64,000 nucleotides of DNA from CAG-103 sp905215475 (lineage in GTDB: Bacteria; Bacillota; Clostridia; Oscillospirales; Oscillospiraceae), in the NCBI GenBank assembly GCA_905215475.1, contig CAJMPW010000003.1, positions 124,001 through 188,000 of the forward strand. Reading direction: 5' to 3'. The translations under genes and the position numbers were made by a program. Each line of letters begins with the position of its first letter. Within the stretch, counting starts at the first letter, position 1. Positions 14,772 to 22,770 of this stretch are shown here, in pieces. The notes below the pieces were generated by a model. The model saw only the letters and a list, made by a program, of their open reading frames with translations. It searched no databases and was not told the DNA's origin.

Positions 14772-15419
14772 ATGCAAACGTTCCTCTTTCTGCTCGAGCT
14801 GGCCGGAACGGTCGCGTTCGCCGTCAGCGGCGCGGTGCTCGGCATTGAAAAGCACATGGACATTTTCGGCGTGGGGCTGCTGGGCATCACGACGGCCGTC
14901 GGCGGCGGCATCCTGCGCGATCTCGTCGTGGGGCTCACGCCGCCGCGCGCGTTTCAGGACCCGATGTACCTGCTCGTGGCGCTCGGCGTGTCGGTCGTGC
15001 TGTTTTTCCCGTTCGTGCGCAGGCTCATCGGGCGCAGCAAGCGCGTGTTCGACGCGCTCATGCTGCTCATGGACGCGACCGGGCTCGGCATCTTCACGAT
15101 CACGGGCATCAACACCGCCATCACCCTCGCCGACTGCACCGACCCGCTGCTGCTGGTCTTTGTCGGTCTGCTGACCGGCACGGGCGGCGGCGTGCTGCGC
15201 GACGTGCTCGCCGGGGATATGCCCTACATCCTGCGCAAGCACATCTACGCCAGCGCCTCCATCGCGGGCGGCATCCTCTACCTGCTCCTGCGGCAGGTAT
15301 GGCACGGACCGGGCGCGATCCTGACCGGCGTGCTCGTCGTGGTCGGCATCCGCTGCGCCGCGGCGCACTTTGAGTGGAATCTGCCGCGCGCAAAAACCGT
15401 GTGGAAAAGCGACGAATGA
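14772..15419 (+). CDS. TRIC-family / YadS-type membrane channel, probable glycine transporter
   Basis: A 215-residue protein of the UPF0126/TRIC family with about seven membrane helices and the internal repeat typical of the fold: GILRDLVVG(L)TPP in the first half and GVLRDVLAGDMP in the second. Family members conduct cations or small amino acids, and bacterial relatives under glycine riboswitches are thought to move glycine. The riboswitch directly upstream supports that role. ATG at 14772 is chosen because GGAGG lies 8 bases before it; ATG 14766 is too close to the ribosome site. Confidence 0.9.
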   Translation: MQTFLFLLELAGTVAFAVSGAVLGIEKHMDIFGVGLLGITTAVGGGILRDLVVGLTPPRAFQDPMYLLVALGVSVVLFFPFVRRLIGRSKRVFDALMLLMDATGLGIFTITGINTAITLADCTDPLLLVFVGLLTGTGGGVLRDVLAGDMPYILRKHIYASASIAGGILYLLLRQVWHGPGAILTGVLVVVGIRCAAAHFEWNLPRAKTVWKSDE

Positions 15420-15430
15420 TGTGATACACT
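15402..15430 (+). promoter_or_regulatory. Probable rlmD promoter
   Basis: TGGAAA and TACACT with 17-18 bp spacing. The decamer GTGATACACT recurs in the promoter at 16732-16760. Confidence 0.45.
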
Positions 15431-15465
15431 AAGCAGAGAATTTTACGAAACCGGAGGTCTTTCCC

Positions 15466-16617
15466 ATGCCCAACACGACCGTATGCCCGCTTGCGAAAAA
15501 GTGCGGCGGCTGCCAGCTGCAAAACCTCTCCTACCCCGAGCAGCTGCACCTCAAACAGGCGACGGCCATCCGGCTGCTCGGCCGCTTCGGTCATGTGGAG
15601 GAGATCCTCGGCATGGACGAGCCTTATCACTACCGCAACAAGGTGCAGGCCGCCTTCGGTGTCAACCGGCAGGGACAGATCATCTCGGGCGTGTATCAGT
15701 CGGCCTCGCACCGCATCGTCCCGGTCAGCGACTGCCTGATCGAGGATCAGGTCGCCGACCGGATCATCGTCACGATCCGCAAGCTGCTCAAGAGCTTCAA
15801 GATCCGCCCCTACGATGAGGACACCGGCCGCGGCACGCTGCGGCACGTGCTCGTGCGGCGCGGCTGGCGCAGCGGGGAGATCCTTGTCGTGCTCGTGACG
15901 GCGCACGGTATGCTGCCCGGCAAGCGCAACTTCGTGCGCGCGCTGCTGCAGCAGCATCCGGACATCACGACCGTGGTGCAGAACATCAACGCCGGGCAGA
16001 CGAGTCTCGTGCTCGGGGCGCACAGTGAGGTGCTCTACGGACCGGGATATATCCGCGAGCAGCTCGGTGATTTCACGTTCCGCATCTCGCCGCGCGCGTT
16101 TTATCAGATCAACCCCGTCCAGACGGAGGTGCTCTACCGCACGGCGCTCGAATACGCGGGGCTGACCGGCACGGAGACCGTCGTGGACGCCTACTGCGGC
16201 ACCGGCACGATCGGCATTTTCGCCAGCCGGGATGCCGCGCGCGTGATCGGCGTGGAGAATAACCGCGACGCTGTGCGCGATGCGATCAGCAACGCCAAGG
16301 CCAACCGCGCGGACAATGTCCGCTTCTACACCGCCGATGCAAGCGACTTCCTGCAGGGCATGGCCAGGGCCGGCGAGCACGCCGACGTCGTCATCCTCGA
16401 CCCGCCGCGCGCCGGCAGCGACGAGCGCTTTCTCTCCGCCGTCACGACCGTGGCGCCGGAGCGCGTGGTGTACGTGTCGTGCAACCCCGAGACGCTCGCG
16501 CGCGACCTTGGCTACCTCACCCGGCACGGCTATCGCGTCGAGCGGATGCAGCCGGTCGATATGTTCCCGCATACGGAGCATATCGAATGCGTCGTGCGGC
16601 TGGCGAGAAGCAAATAA
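15466..16617 (+). CDS. rlmD: 23S rRNA (uracil-C5)-methyltransferase, RlmD/RumA type
   Basis: A 383-residue SAM-dependent uracil-C5 methyltransferase. Cys 7, 13 and 16 (CPLAKKCGGC) plus Cys in VSDCLIED form the [4Fe-4S] site. The SAM motif is VVDAYCGTGTIG, the DPPRAG loop follows, and the catalytic Cys is at about 339 (VSCNPETLARDL). It lacks the N-terminal TRAM domain of longer relatives and so is a short form. Clostridia carry several paralogues, so whether it makes m5U1939, m5U747 or tRNA m5U54 is not certain. GGAGG precedes the ATG. Confidence 0.88.
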   Translation: MPNTTVCPLAKKCGGCQLQNLSYPEQLHLKQATAIRLLGRFGHVEEILGMDEPYHYRNKVQAAFGVNRQGQIISGVYQSASHRIVPVSDCLIEDQVADRIIVTIRKLLKSFKIRPYDEDTGRGTLRHVLVRRGWRSGEILVVLVTAHGMLPGKRNFVRALLQQHPDITTVVQNINAGQTSLVLGAHSEVLYGPGYIREQLGDFTFRISPRAFYQINPVQTEVLYRTALEYAGLTGTETVVDAYCGTGTIGIFASRDAARVIGVENNRDAVRDAISNAKANRADNVRFYTADASDFLQGMARAGEHADVVILDPPRAGSDERFLSAVTTVAPERVVYVSCNPETLARDLGYLTRHGYRVERMQPVDMFPHTEHIECVVRLARSK

Positions 16618-16651
16618 CGCGGCGCGCGCAGCCGCGGCCGCAAAACCACAC

Positions 16652-16691
16652 TCCCGGGCGCCCGGAGATCCTCTGAGCGCCCGGTATTTTT
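16652..16691 (+). terminator. Terminator after rlmD
   Basis: CCGGGCGC and GCGCCCGG form a stem around a 13-base loop, followed by a T-rich run. Confidence 0.75.
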
Positions 16692-16731
16692 TCTGCTCTC
16701 GTCAAAAAATGAACGATTTTCGTGCTCTGCA

Positions 16732-16760
16732 TGGACAAGCAGCTGGAAATGTGATACACT
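16732..16760 (+). promoter_or_regulatory. Promoter of the ATC-hydrolase-like gene
   Basis: TGGACA at 16732-16737 and TACACT at 16755-16760, 17 bp apart. Confidence 0.65.
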
Positions 16761-16820
16761 TGGTGCTAACGCGCAAAAGCGCGTGCAAATGGTAATGAAA
16801 CATAACAGGAGGAAGAAATC

Positions 16821-17321
16821 ATGTCCAAGATCGTCAACGAGGCGAGAATCAAGAACAAGCTCATCGTCAGGATCCGTGAGCTGCTGGAGCACCGCGCATT
16901 CTGGCTGTATCTGCTGGTGGATGAGGCCGAAAAGCGCGGTCTGGATCCGGAGGAGTTTGCCTCGGCGGCTATCACGAGATGCGGCATTTCGCAGGGCACC
17001 GACCTGCAGAAAAAGAGCGGCACCAAGAGCCTCAAGGGCCTGAGAAAGACGCTGTTCACCCGCGCGGCCAGATGGGTGTTCGAGATGGACCTCGTCGAGA
17101 ACACGGACGACACGCTCTATCTCGATTTCCACTACTGCCCGCTGGTCAAGGCCTGGCAGAAGGCCGGCTGCAGCGACGAGGAGATCGCCAGACTGTGCGA
17201 CATCGCCATGTGCGGCGACCACGGCATCGGCAGCTGCTTTGACGCACGCCTTGAGCTGCCCAAGGCCATCGCGAAGGGCGATGACATCTGCGCGCTGAGA
17301 TACATCAAGTCGAACAAGTAA
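16821..17321 (+). CDS. L-2-amino-thiazoline-4-carboxylate hydrolase family protein
   Basis: A 166-residue soluble protein of the ATC-hydrolase family. The conserved core reads YLDFHYCPLVKAWQKAGCSDEEIARLCDIAMCGD and the end GDDICALRY, with the spaced Cys and Asp residues of the family. The founding enzyme opens a thiazoline ring to make S-carbamoyl-cysteine on the way to cysteine, but most clostridial relatives stand alone and their substrates are unknown. AGGAGG precedes the ATG. It is the only intact gene of a small decayed patch. Confidence 0.8.
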   Translation: MSKIVNEARIKNKLIVRIRELLEHRAFWLYLLVDEAEKRGLDPEEFASAAITRCGISQGTDLQKKSGTKSLKGLRKTLFTRAARWVFEMDLVENTDDTLYLDFHYCPLVKAWQKAGCSDEEIARLCDIAMCGDHGIGSCFDARLELPKAIAKGDDICALRYIKSNK

Positions 17322-17334
17322 ATCTCGAGGTGAC

Positions 17335-18207
17335 ATGAAAAAACAGATACGTCGCTGATCGTAAGACTGTGCCTGCCGCAGTTTGCCGTGGGTCTGTTTA
17401 CGACCATGCTCAACAACTACCTCATCTATTTTTATCAGCCGTCCAAAGAATCGGGAATCCCCAATCTCATCCCGCAAGGGAGGATCGTGTTGGGGATTCT
17501 CACGATTATCGGGCTGATCAAGGCCATCGGTCACATCATTGACGCCGTCACCGACCCGCTCATCGCATCCTGCTCCGACAAGAGCAAGCACCCCGACGGC
17601 CGCCGGATCCCGCTGATGAAAAAAGCCGCCATCCCGTTTGGTCTGTGTGCGCTGCTCATGACGCTCTTCACGGCAAACGGTCTCCTCATCGGCGATACGC
17701 GCATGGCGCTGCGGGGCATCGGCGCGCAGCCGCACGATTACGTCAGCAGGGCCTATCAGGACTGGCTGATCACGCAGCGCACATCTGCCCCGGCACGCGG
17801 CACCCGCGCGAGCATCTGCTGGCTGATGGACATCCCCGCACTGTACCGGTGCCGGGCGCCCGGCAACACCTGCCTGTCCGCGCTCACACAGCAGCAGGGG
17901 CAGCCGCCGCCCCGGCGAAGGCTGGGTCGCGGAGGAGACGCTCGCCATCGCCATCTACTGCGCCCTGCGGCACGCGGACGATTTTTCCGCCGGCATCATT
18001 GCCGCCGTCAACCACTGCGGCGACAGCGACTCGACCGGCGCCGTCACGGGAAACATCCTCGGTGCGCTGCTCGGCTATGATGCGATCGGCAAAGCATGGA
18101 CGCGCGATCTCGAACTCCGGGATGTGATCCTCGAGCTGGCGGACGACCTCGCTCGCTGCCCCGAGTGCTTACAGGACTGCCGCAACGTTGACCGCGACTG
18201 GGAGTGA
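17335..18207 (+). pseudogene. Chimeric pseudogene: GPH/MFS sugar transporter 5' end joined to ADP-ribosylglycohydrolase
   Basis: From 17335 to about 17670 the sequence encodes the N-terminus of a glycoside-pentoside-hexuronide transporter (FTTMLNNYLIYFYQ, HIIDAVTDPLIASCSDKSKH, GRRIPLMKK). An early frame shift in the A-run after the ATG separates the start from this part. At LLMTLFTANGLL it passes directly into an ADP-ribosylglycohydrolase (DTRMALRG, YVSRAYQDWL, APGNTCLSAL), whose middle is deleted. The C-terminal part (AEETLAIAIYCALRH, HCGDSDSTGAVTGNILGA) continues in another frame to the TGA at 18205-18207. Two genes and at least two deletions are involved; no functional product is expected. 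Confidence 0.88.
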
Positions 18208-18248
18208 AAGTACGTTCAGGGACGCGCCGTCCGAACCGTATGACCCCA

Positions 18249-18296
18249 TAAAAAGAGCATCCGCAGTGCCAGACCGGCACTGCGGATGCTTTTTTC
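18249..18296. terminator. Bidirectional terminator
   Basis: AAAAGAGCATCCGCAGTGCC and GGCACTGCGGATGCTTTTTT form a long perfect stem with U-tracts on both strands, between the chimeric pseudogene and the convergent LysR gene. Confidence 0.9.
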
Positions 18297-19212
18297 ACGC
18301 TTCGGGACATGCACACGCGCCGTCCGGCTGCGCACAGGCGCGCAGCTCCTGAAAGATGGTTGTGTAGTCGGCGCGGAAGTTGCTGTTTTTCGGGAAGAGA
18401 AACATGATGTCGTGCCGGAGCTGAAAATCGCTCAGCTCGATCACACCGAGCGTGCCCGCCGCCTCCTCCGGGCGGATGGCCGCACGGTAGAGAAACGACA
18501 CGCCGTAGCCGCTCTTGAGCAGGGTCTTGATCGCGCCGATGTTGCCGATCTCGACCGTGCGGGCAAAGTCCGCCGCCGCAAGACCGCGCTCTTTGAGGTA
18601 GTATTCGAGGATCACGCGCGTGCCCGAACCCTCCTCGCGCAGCAGCAGCGGCTCATCCAGCAGCTGCGTGAGCCGCTGCCCCCGGTAACGCGCGGCCTTG
18701 TCCGGCGCTGCGGCGGCGACATATTCCTCCGTGCCAAAGACGAAAAAGTCATACTCCGCCTTCGGAAAATCCCCCTCGACCACGGCAAAATCCAGCTCCC
18801 CGGAGTCAAGCTTGCTCAGCAGCACCTTCGTATCCGCCACCTGCATCCGGATGCGGCTGTCCGGGTGCAGATGCAAAAACCGGCCGAGCGCCTCGTTGAG
18901 CATGAACTCCGCGACCGAGAGCGTTGCGCCGAAGGAATAATCGCGCGTGCCGGTGGCCGCCTGCTGCATCCGCTTTTGCAGGTGCTGCTCGTCGTGCTTC
19001 ATCGTCAGCAGCGTCCGCCGCAGGATCTCCCCCGCCTCGGTCAGCTGCAGACGCTTGCCGTTGTGCCGGAACAGCGCCGCGCCATATGCCTGCTCCAGAT
19101 AGCGTATGTGATGCGAGACCGCAGGCTGCGTGATGCTCAGCTCCCGCGCCGCTCTCGTGAAATTCATGTGCCGGCAGACGGCCAAAAAGGTCTCCACGCG
19201 AAAATCCAGCAT
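18295..19212 (-). CDS. LysR-family transcriptional regulator
   Basis: A 305-residue LysR regulator: N-terminal winged HTH (NFTRAARELSITQPAVSHHIRYLEQ, residues about 17-41) and a periplasmic-binding-type effector domain. It is divergent from a YeiH-type transporter gene, the arrangement known for YeiE/CysL-type regulators that sense sulfur oxyanions or cysteine-pathway metabolites. The 140-bp gap holds a candidate operator (19261-19280). Effector identity is inference from the neighbour only. Confidence 0.93.
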   Translation of the reverse strand: MLDFRVETFLAVCRHMNFTRAARELSITQPAVSHHIRYLEQAYGAALFRHNGKRLQLTEAGEILRRTLLTMKHDEQHLQKRMQQAATGTRDYSFGATLSVAEFMLNEALGRFLHLHPDSRIRMQVADTKVLLSKLDSGELDFAVVEGDFPKAEYDFFVFGTEEYVAAAAPDKAARYRGQRLTQLLDEPLLLREEGSGTRVILEYYLKERGLAAADFARTVEIGNIGAIKTLLKSGYGVSFLYRAAIRPEEAAGTLGVIELSDFQLRHDIMFLFPKNSNFRADYTTIFQELRACAQPDGACACPEA

Positions 19213-19260
19213 ATGCGCCCCTCTTTTCTGAAGTGATCCGCTCTAAATCATAACACAGAA

Positions 19261-19280
19261 TTATCATTAGATAAAGATAA
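19261..19280. promoter_or_regulatory. Candidate LysR operator
   Basis: Interrupted palindrome TTATC-N10-GATAA centred between the divergent LysR and YeiH genes, about 30 bp upstream of the transporter's extended -10 (TGCTATGAT, 19306-19314). Confidence 0.5.
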
Positions 19281-19353
19281 ATCATTTTTCTTTATCGTTT
19301 CGTTGTGCTATGATGCTCTGTGCAAACCATTGAGAGAGAAGGGACTCCCCACC

Positions 19354-20382
19354 ATGAACTTTCTTCAGAAAAACGGGCGCGGCATCCTCGTGTGCCTCGT
19401 GATGGCCGTGCCCTGCTGGCTGCTCGGGCAGAAATTTCCGATCGTCGGCGGTCCGGTATTCGGCATCCTCGCCGGCATGATCCTCACCCTGCTCTGGCGC
19501 GACAAGACGGCGGCGCAGCCCGGCATCTCGTTCGTGTCGAAAAAAGTGCTGCAGTACGCCGTCATCCTGCTCGGCTTCGGCATGAACCTGTCCGTCATCT
19601 GGCAGACCGGCAAGCAGTCGCTGCCGATCATCGTCGTGACGATCACGACGTCGCTCGTCGTGGCGTGGCTGCTGCACAAGCTGATGCACATCCCCGGCAA
19701 GATCTCGACGCTCGTGGGTGTCGGCTCGTCGATCTGCGGCGGCTCTGCCGTCGCCGCGACCGCCTCCGTCATCGATGCCGACGACGAGGAAGTCGCGCAG
19801 GCGATCTCGGTCATTTTCTTCTTCAATATGCTCGCCGCCATCTTCTTCCCCGCGCTCGGCGCGCTGCTCGGCTTTTCGACCGTGGACGGCGAGGCGTTCG
19901 GCATCTTCGCCGGCACGGCCATCAACGACACGTCGTCCGTCACGGCTGCGGCCTCCACGTGGGACTCGCTCTACGGGCTCGGCAGCCAGACGCTCGACAA
20001 GGCCGTGACCGTCAAGCTCACGCGCACGCTGGCCATCATCCCGATCACGCTCGTGCTCGCCTTCATGCGCACGAAGCGCGCCAAGACCGACGGCACGAAG
20101 GTGGATCTCAAGAAGATCTTCCCGATGTTCATCCTCTATTTCCTGCTCGCGTCCGTGATCACGACCGTGTGCGTGAGCGCCGGCGTGTCGGCAAGCGTGT
20201 TCACCCCGCTCAAGACGCTCAGCAAGTTCCTGATCGTGATGGCCATGTGTGCCGTCGGACTGAACACGAACATCGTCAAGCTCGTCAGGACCGGCGGCAA
20301 GCCGCTCATCATGGGCTTTTGCTGCTGGGTCGGCATTGCGGGCATGAGCCTGCTGATGCAGCACCTGCTCGGCATCTGGTAA
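19354..20382 (+). CDS. YeiH-family putative sulfate/sulfite exporter
   Basis: A 342-residue polytopic membrane protein of the UPF0324/YeiH family (ten or so helices). Family features seen: PIVGGPVFGILAGM, GVGSSICGGSAVAATASVI and FAGTAINDTSSVTAAA. Members are described as putative sulfate exporters; direct transport data are sparse. Start ATG 19354 is chosen because similarity begins at MNFLQKNGRG and GAAGGGA lies upstream. Expressed from an extended -10 promoter and probably activated by the divergent LysR protein. Confidence 0.88.
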   Translation: MNFLQKNGRGILVCLVMAVPCWLLGQKFPIVGGPVFGILAGMILTLLWRDKTAAQPGISFVSKKVLQYAVILLGFGMNLSVIWQTGKQSLPIIVVTITTSLVVAWLLHKLMHIPGKISTLVGVGSSICGGSAVAATASVIDADDEEVAQAISVIFFFNMLAAIFFPALGALLGFSTVDGEAFGIFAGTAINDTSSVTAAASTWDSLYGLGSQTLDKAVTVKLTRTLAIIPITLVLAFMRTKRAKTDGTKVDLKKIFPMFILYFLLASVITTVCVSAGVSASVFTPLKTLSKFLIVMAMCAVGLNTNIVKLVRTGGKPLIMGFCCWVGIAGMSLLMQHLLGIW

Positions 20383-20400
20383 GACACGAACAAAAAATGG

Positions 20401-20430
20401 GCGGCAGCCGGGGATGACCCGGCTGCCGCT
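20401..20430. terminator. Hairpin left of repeat copy B
   Basis: GCGGCAGCCGG and CCCGGCTGCCGC stem directly after the YeiH gene. An almost identical hairpin stands at 20631 beyond the repeat. Confidence 0.65.
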
Positions 20431-20626
20431 TTGAGACTGTCAAAAAGTATTACTTTTTGACAAAGAGGCCGCAGTCTGCTGCGCGCATAATTTGAGCGCC
20501 GCCGGCGCACAAATTCCACACTTGCAGCCTGAGCGGTATTTTCTCCGCCGCACATGTCGCCGGAGAAAATGATCTGGCCTTCTTTCGCCGCTGCGGCGGC
20601 GAAACTCTACGAGGTTTTTGGACAAG
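20430..20626 (-). repeat. Dispersed intergenic repeat, copy B (full length, inverted)
   Basis: Minus-strand copy of the element at 13692: it shares CCTCGTAGAGTTTCGCCGCC, the GGCGACATGTGCGGCG core with flanking TTTTCTCC/GGAGAAAA arms, and the terminal palindrome with GTCAAAAAGTA arms (20439-20461). The middle section differs, here containing a GCGCTCAAATTATGCGCGC stretch that also occurs in copy C. Again between convergent genes. Confidence 0.85.
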
Positions 20627-20630
20627 CTGT

Positions 20631-20661
20631 AGGCGGCAGCCGGAGCTATCCGGCTGCCGCC
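20631..20661. terminator. Hairpin right of repeat copy B
   Basis: GGCGGCAGCCGG and CCGGCTGCCGCC stem; repeats the hairpin at 20401 with a different loop. On the minus strand it would follow the histidine-kinase gene. Confidence 0.65.
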
Positions 20662-20667
20662 TGTGTT

Positions 20668-21810
20668 TTAGGCTTCTTTGCCGTCGCGCGGCAGCGTCAC
20701 GAGCATGACCGTCCCGTCCGCGCCGCTGTGCTCGATCTGCACCGTGCCGCCGTGCAGCGCGGCGATCTCCCACACGAGCGACAGACCGAGCCCGACGCCG
20801 CCGTGTGCCCGGCTGCGCGACTTGTCCACGCGGAAAAACGGCTGGAAAACGCTCTCCCGGTATGCCTCCGGGATGCCGGGACCGTGGTCGCGGACGCGGA
20901 TCTGTACATTCCCGCCCGCCTCGCTGACCGCGATGTGCACCGTACCATCCGGCCGGCCGTAGCGGATGGCGTTTTCGGTCAGATTGAACAGCAGCCGGTA
21001 CAGCAGCGGGTCGCTGCCGGTGAGCACAGCGCCGCCGTCGGCCTCCAGCGCGATGCACTTGCGCTCTGCAAGCGGCGCGAGATCGGTGAAGATCTCCTCG
21101 ATCATGGGCGCGAGCTCGACCCGGTCGTCACAGGGCACGGTGCGCAGCTCACTCATCTCCAGCAGGATCTTCGTCATCTGCGACATGCGCTCCGTCTGCT
21201 CCTGCAGCAGGGTCAAAAACGCCGCCGTTTCGGGCGCAACGTCCGTGTGCTCGGCGGAAAACAGCTCAAGCTGCGCCTGCATCAGCGCAAGCGGCGTGCG
21301 CAGCTCGTGCGCGGCATTGCTCGTGAACTGCCGCTGCGCCGCGAAGCCCGCGTCCAGGCGGTCGATCATACCGTTGAACGAGCGGCTGAAGCGCTGAAAC
21401 TCCGGCAGGACGTCCTCGCTGACCTTGCACTGCGCCAGATTGCCCGGCTGAATGTTTTCCACCTGCGCTGCAAAGCTGCGCAGCGGACGCAGCGCACGGC
21501 CGCTGACGAAATACGCGAGCACGCCGCCGGTGAGCGTGACCGCCGCCGTAATGTACCAGTTCGTGACGCCGAAGGCCGCCTGTGCGCCGCTGATGATGAT
21601 CGTCAGCTCGTCATCCGGACGCTTGCTCTGCGGGTCGAAGGCGTCGGGCGCGCCGTTCTCGATCTCGCTGTATGCCGAGATGCCGCTGCCGATCGCGTCC
21701 ATATACCGCTTGCCGGAATAGCCGATCAGGCAGTTCATGAGCACGCACGTCACGCCGATCAGCGCCGCCGTCATCAGCGTGATGCGCCACTGCAAAGATA
21801 GCCGCTTCAT
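20668..21810 (-). CDS. Sensor histidine kinase
   Basis: A 380-residue kinase with two membrane helices (about 10-30 and 84-104) around a short extracytoplasmic loop, a HAMP-like linker, HisKA with His 168 (NAAHELRTPLALM) and a HATPase domain (NLTENAIRYG, RDHGPGIP, GGVGLGLSL). The small loop suggests sensing in or at the membrane. Its start overlaps the regulator gene stop by four bases. The pair faces away from the CXXC/4Fe-4S/TlpA operon and may control it. Confidence 0.94.
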   Translation of the reverse strand: MKRLSLQWRITLMTAALIGVTCVLMNCLIGYSGKRYMDAIGSGISAYSEIENGAPDAFDPQSKRPDDELTIIISGAQAAFGVTNWYITAAVTLTGGVLAYFVSGRALRPLRSFAAQVENIQPGNLAQCKVSEDVLPEFQRFSRSFNGMIDRLDAGFAAQRQFTSNAAHELRTPLALMQAQLELFSAEHTDVAPETAAFLTLLQEQTERMSQMTKILLEMSELRTVPCDDRVELAPMIEEIFTDLAPLAERKCIALEADGGAVLTGSDPLLYRLLFNLTENAIRYGRPDGTVHIAVSEAGGNVQIRVRDHGPGIPEAYRESVFQPFFRVDKSRSRAHGGVGLGLSLVWEIAALHGGTVQIEHSGADGTVMLVTLPRDGKEA

Positions 21811-22481
21811 GTCTGCGCCTCCATAACATAGCCCTCGCCGATGCGGTTGCGGATGGGGTCATAGCCCAGGGCGGCGCGCAGCTTTTTTCGCAGCGCGGAG
21901 ATGTGCACGCGGATGGAGTTGCCGAAGCCGTCAGCCCCGCTGTCCCACACGTGCTCCAGCAGCTCCTCCTGACTGACCGGCCGCCCCTGATGCAGCAGCA
22001 GGTATTCGAGGATGCCCGTCTCCTTGCGCGTGAGCGACAGCGCCTCGCCGCGCACGGACGCCTTGCGCGCCTTGGTGTCAAACGACAGCTCGGCGCAGGT
22101 CAGGACCACGTCGCTCTGCGTAAAGCGGCGCAGCGTCAGGCTGCGGATGCGCGCCGCAAGCTCATCGAGATGAAAGGGCTTGGTGAGATAGTCGTTTGCG
22201 CCTGCATCGAGCCCTGCCACCTTATCGGCGACCTCGCAGCGCGCCGACAGGATCAGCACCTTGGTGTCGCGGTCGCGCTCGCGCAGCGTCCGCAGCACCG
22301 TCATGCCGTCCTCACCGGGGAGGTTCAGATCCAGCACGACCAGATCAAAGCGCTCGACGGCGAGCATCTCCGCGGCGCTCTGCCCGTCATAGCAGCAGTC
22401 CACGCTGTAGGCAAGCCGCCGCAGGCTGCGCGCGATCGTGTCGCACAGCGCCCGTTCATCTTCCACAACCAAAATATGCAT
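21807..22481 (-). CDS. OmpR-family response regulator
   Basis: A 224-residue regulator: receiver with Asp 51 as phospho-acceptor (VVLDLNLPGEDG) and KPF lysine, then a winged-helix output domain ending GNSIRVHISALRKKL. It is first in a two-gene operon with the downstream kinase. The 140-bp gap to the divergent redox operon contains an inverted repeat (22552-22571) that could be its site. Confidence 0.94.
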   Translation of the reverse strand: MHILVVEDERALCDTIARSLRRLAYSVDCCYDGQSAAEMLAVERFDLVVLDLNLPGEDGMTVLRTLRERDRDTKVLILSARCEVADKVAGLDAGANDYLTKPFHLDELAARIRSLTLRRFTQSDVVLTCAELSFDTKARKASVRGEALSLTRKETGILEYLLLHQGRPVSQEELLEHVWDSGADGFGNSIRVHISALRKKLRAALGYDPIRNRIGEGYVMEAQT

Positions 22482-22551
22482 ACCATTCTCCTCGTGCGTA
22501 TTTATGAATGTTCGACTTTGTTATATGATAACACAAAGGCATAAAATCTCT

Positions 22552-22571
22552 GTTAAGTTTCCGTTCTTAAC
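22552..22571. promoter_or_regulatory. Palindrome GTTAAG-N8-CTTAAC
   Basis: Perfect 6-bp arms with 8-bp spacer; GTT also repeats at 11 bp. It lies between the response-regulator start and the TATCAT -10 (22594-22599, extended TG) of the CXXC peptide operon, so it could regulate both. Confidence 0.5.
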
Positions 22572-22593
22572 GAAGATTTTATCTGCGCCATGG

Positions 22594-22599
22594 TATCAT
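22594..22599 (+). promoter_or_regulatory. Extended -10 of the redox operon
   Basis: TGGTATCAT, without a good -35; consistent with an activated promoter. Confidence 0.5.
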
Positions 22600-22623
22600 G
22601 GCAAACAGAAGGGAGTGATCCAA

Positions 22624-22770
22624 GTGTTTCGTGCAAAAAAAGCCATTGTGCAGGGCTTGCTGATTGCTGCGGGCATCGCCATGGTGTGCTTCGGCGCGCT
22701 GCGCGGCGAGGCCAGCGCCGTGCTCAACAAGGCGATCCGGCTGTGCTTGGAGTGTGTCGGCATTGGATAA
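22624..22770 (+). CDS. CD1871A-type CXXC small membrane protein
   Basis: A 48-residue protein with a GTG start preceded by GGGAG at 9 bases. It has a basic N-terminus, one membrane helix (residues about 8-22), RGEASAVLNKAIRLCLECVGIG at the end, with the CLEC motif in the last residues. Peptides of this type precede 4Fe-4S membrane proteins in clostridia. The CXXC may exchange electrons with or bind a cluster on its neighbour. The stop overlaps the next gene's start region. Confidence 0.82.
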   Translation: MFRAKKAIVQGLLIAAGIAMVCFGALRGEASAVLNKAIRLCLECVGIG

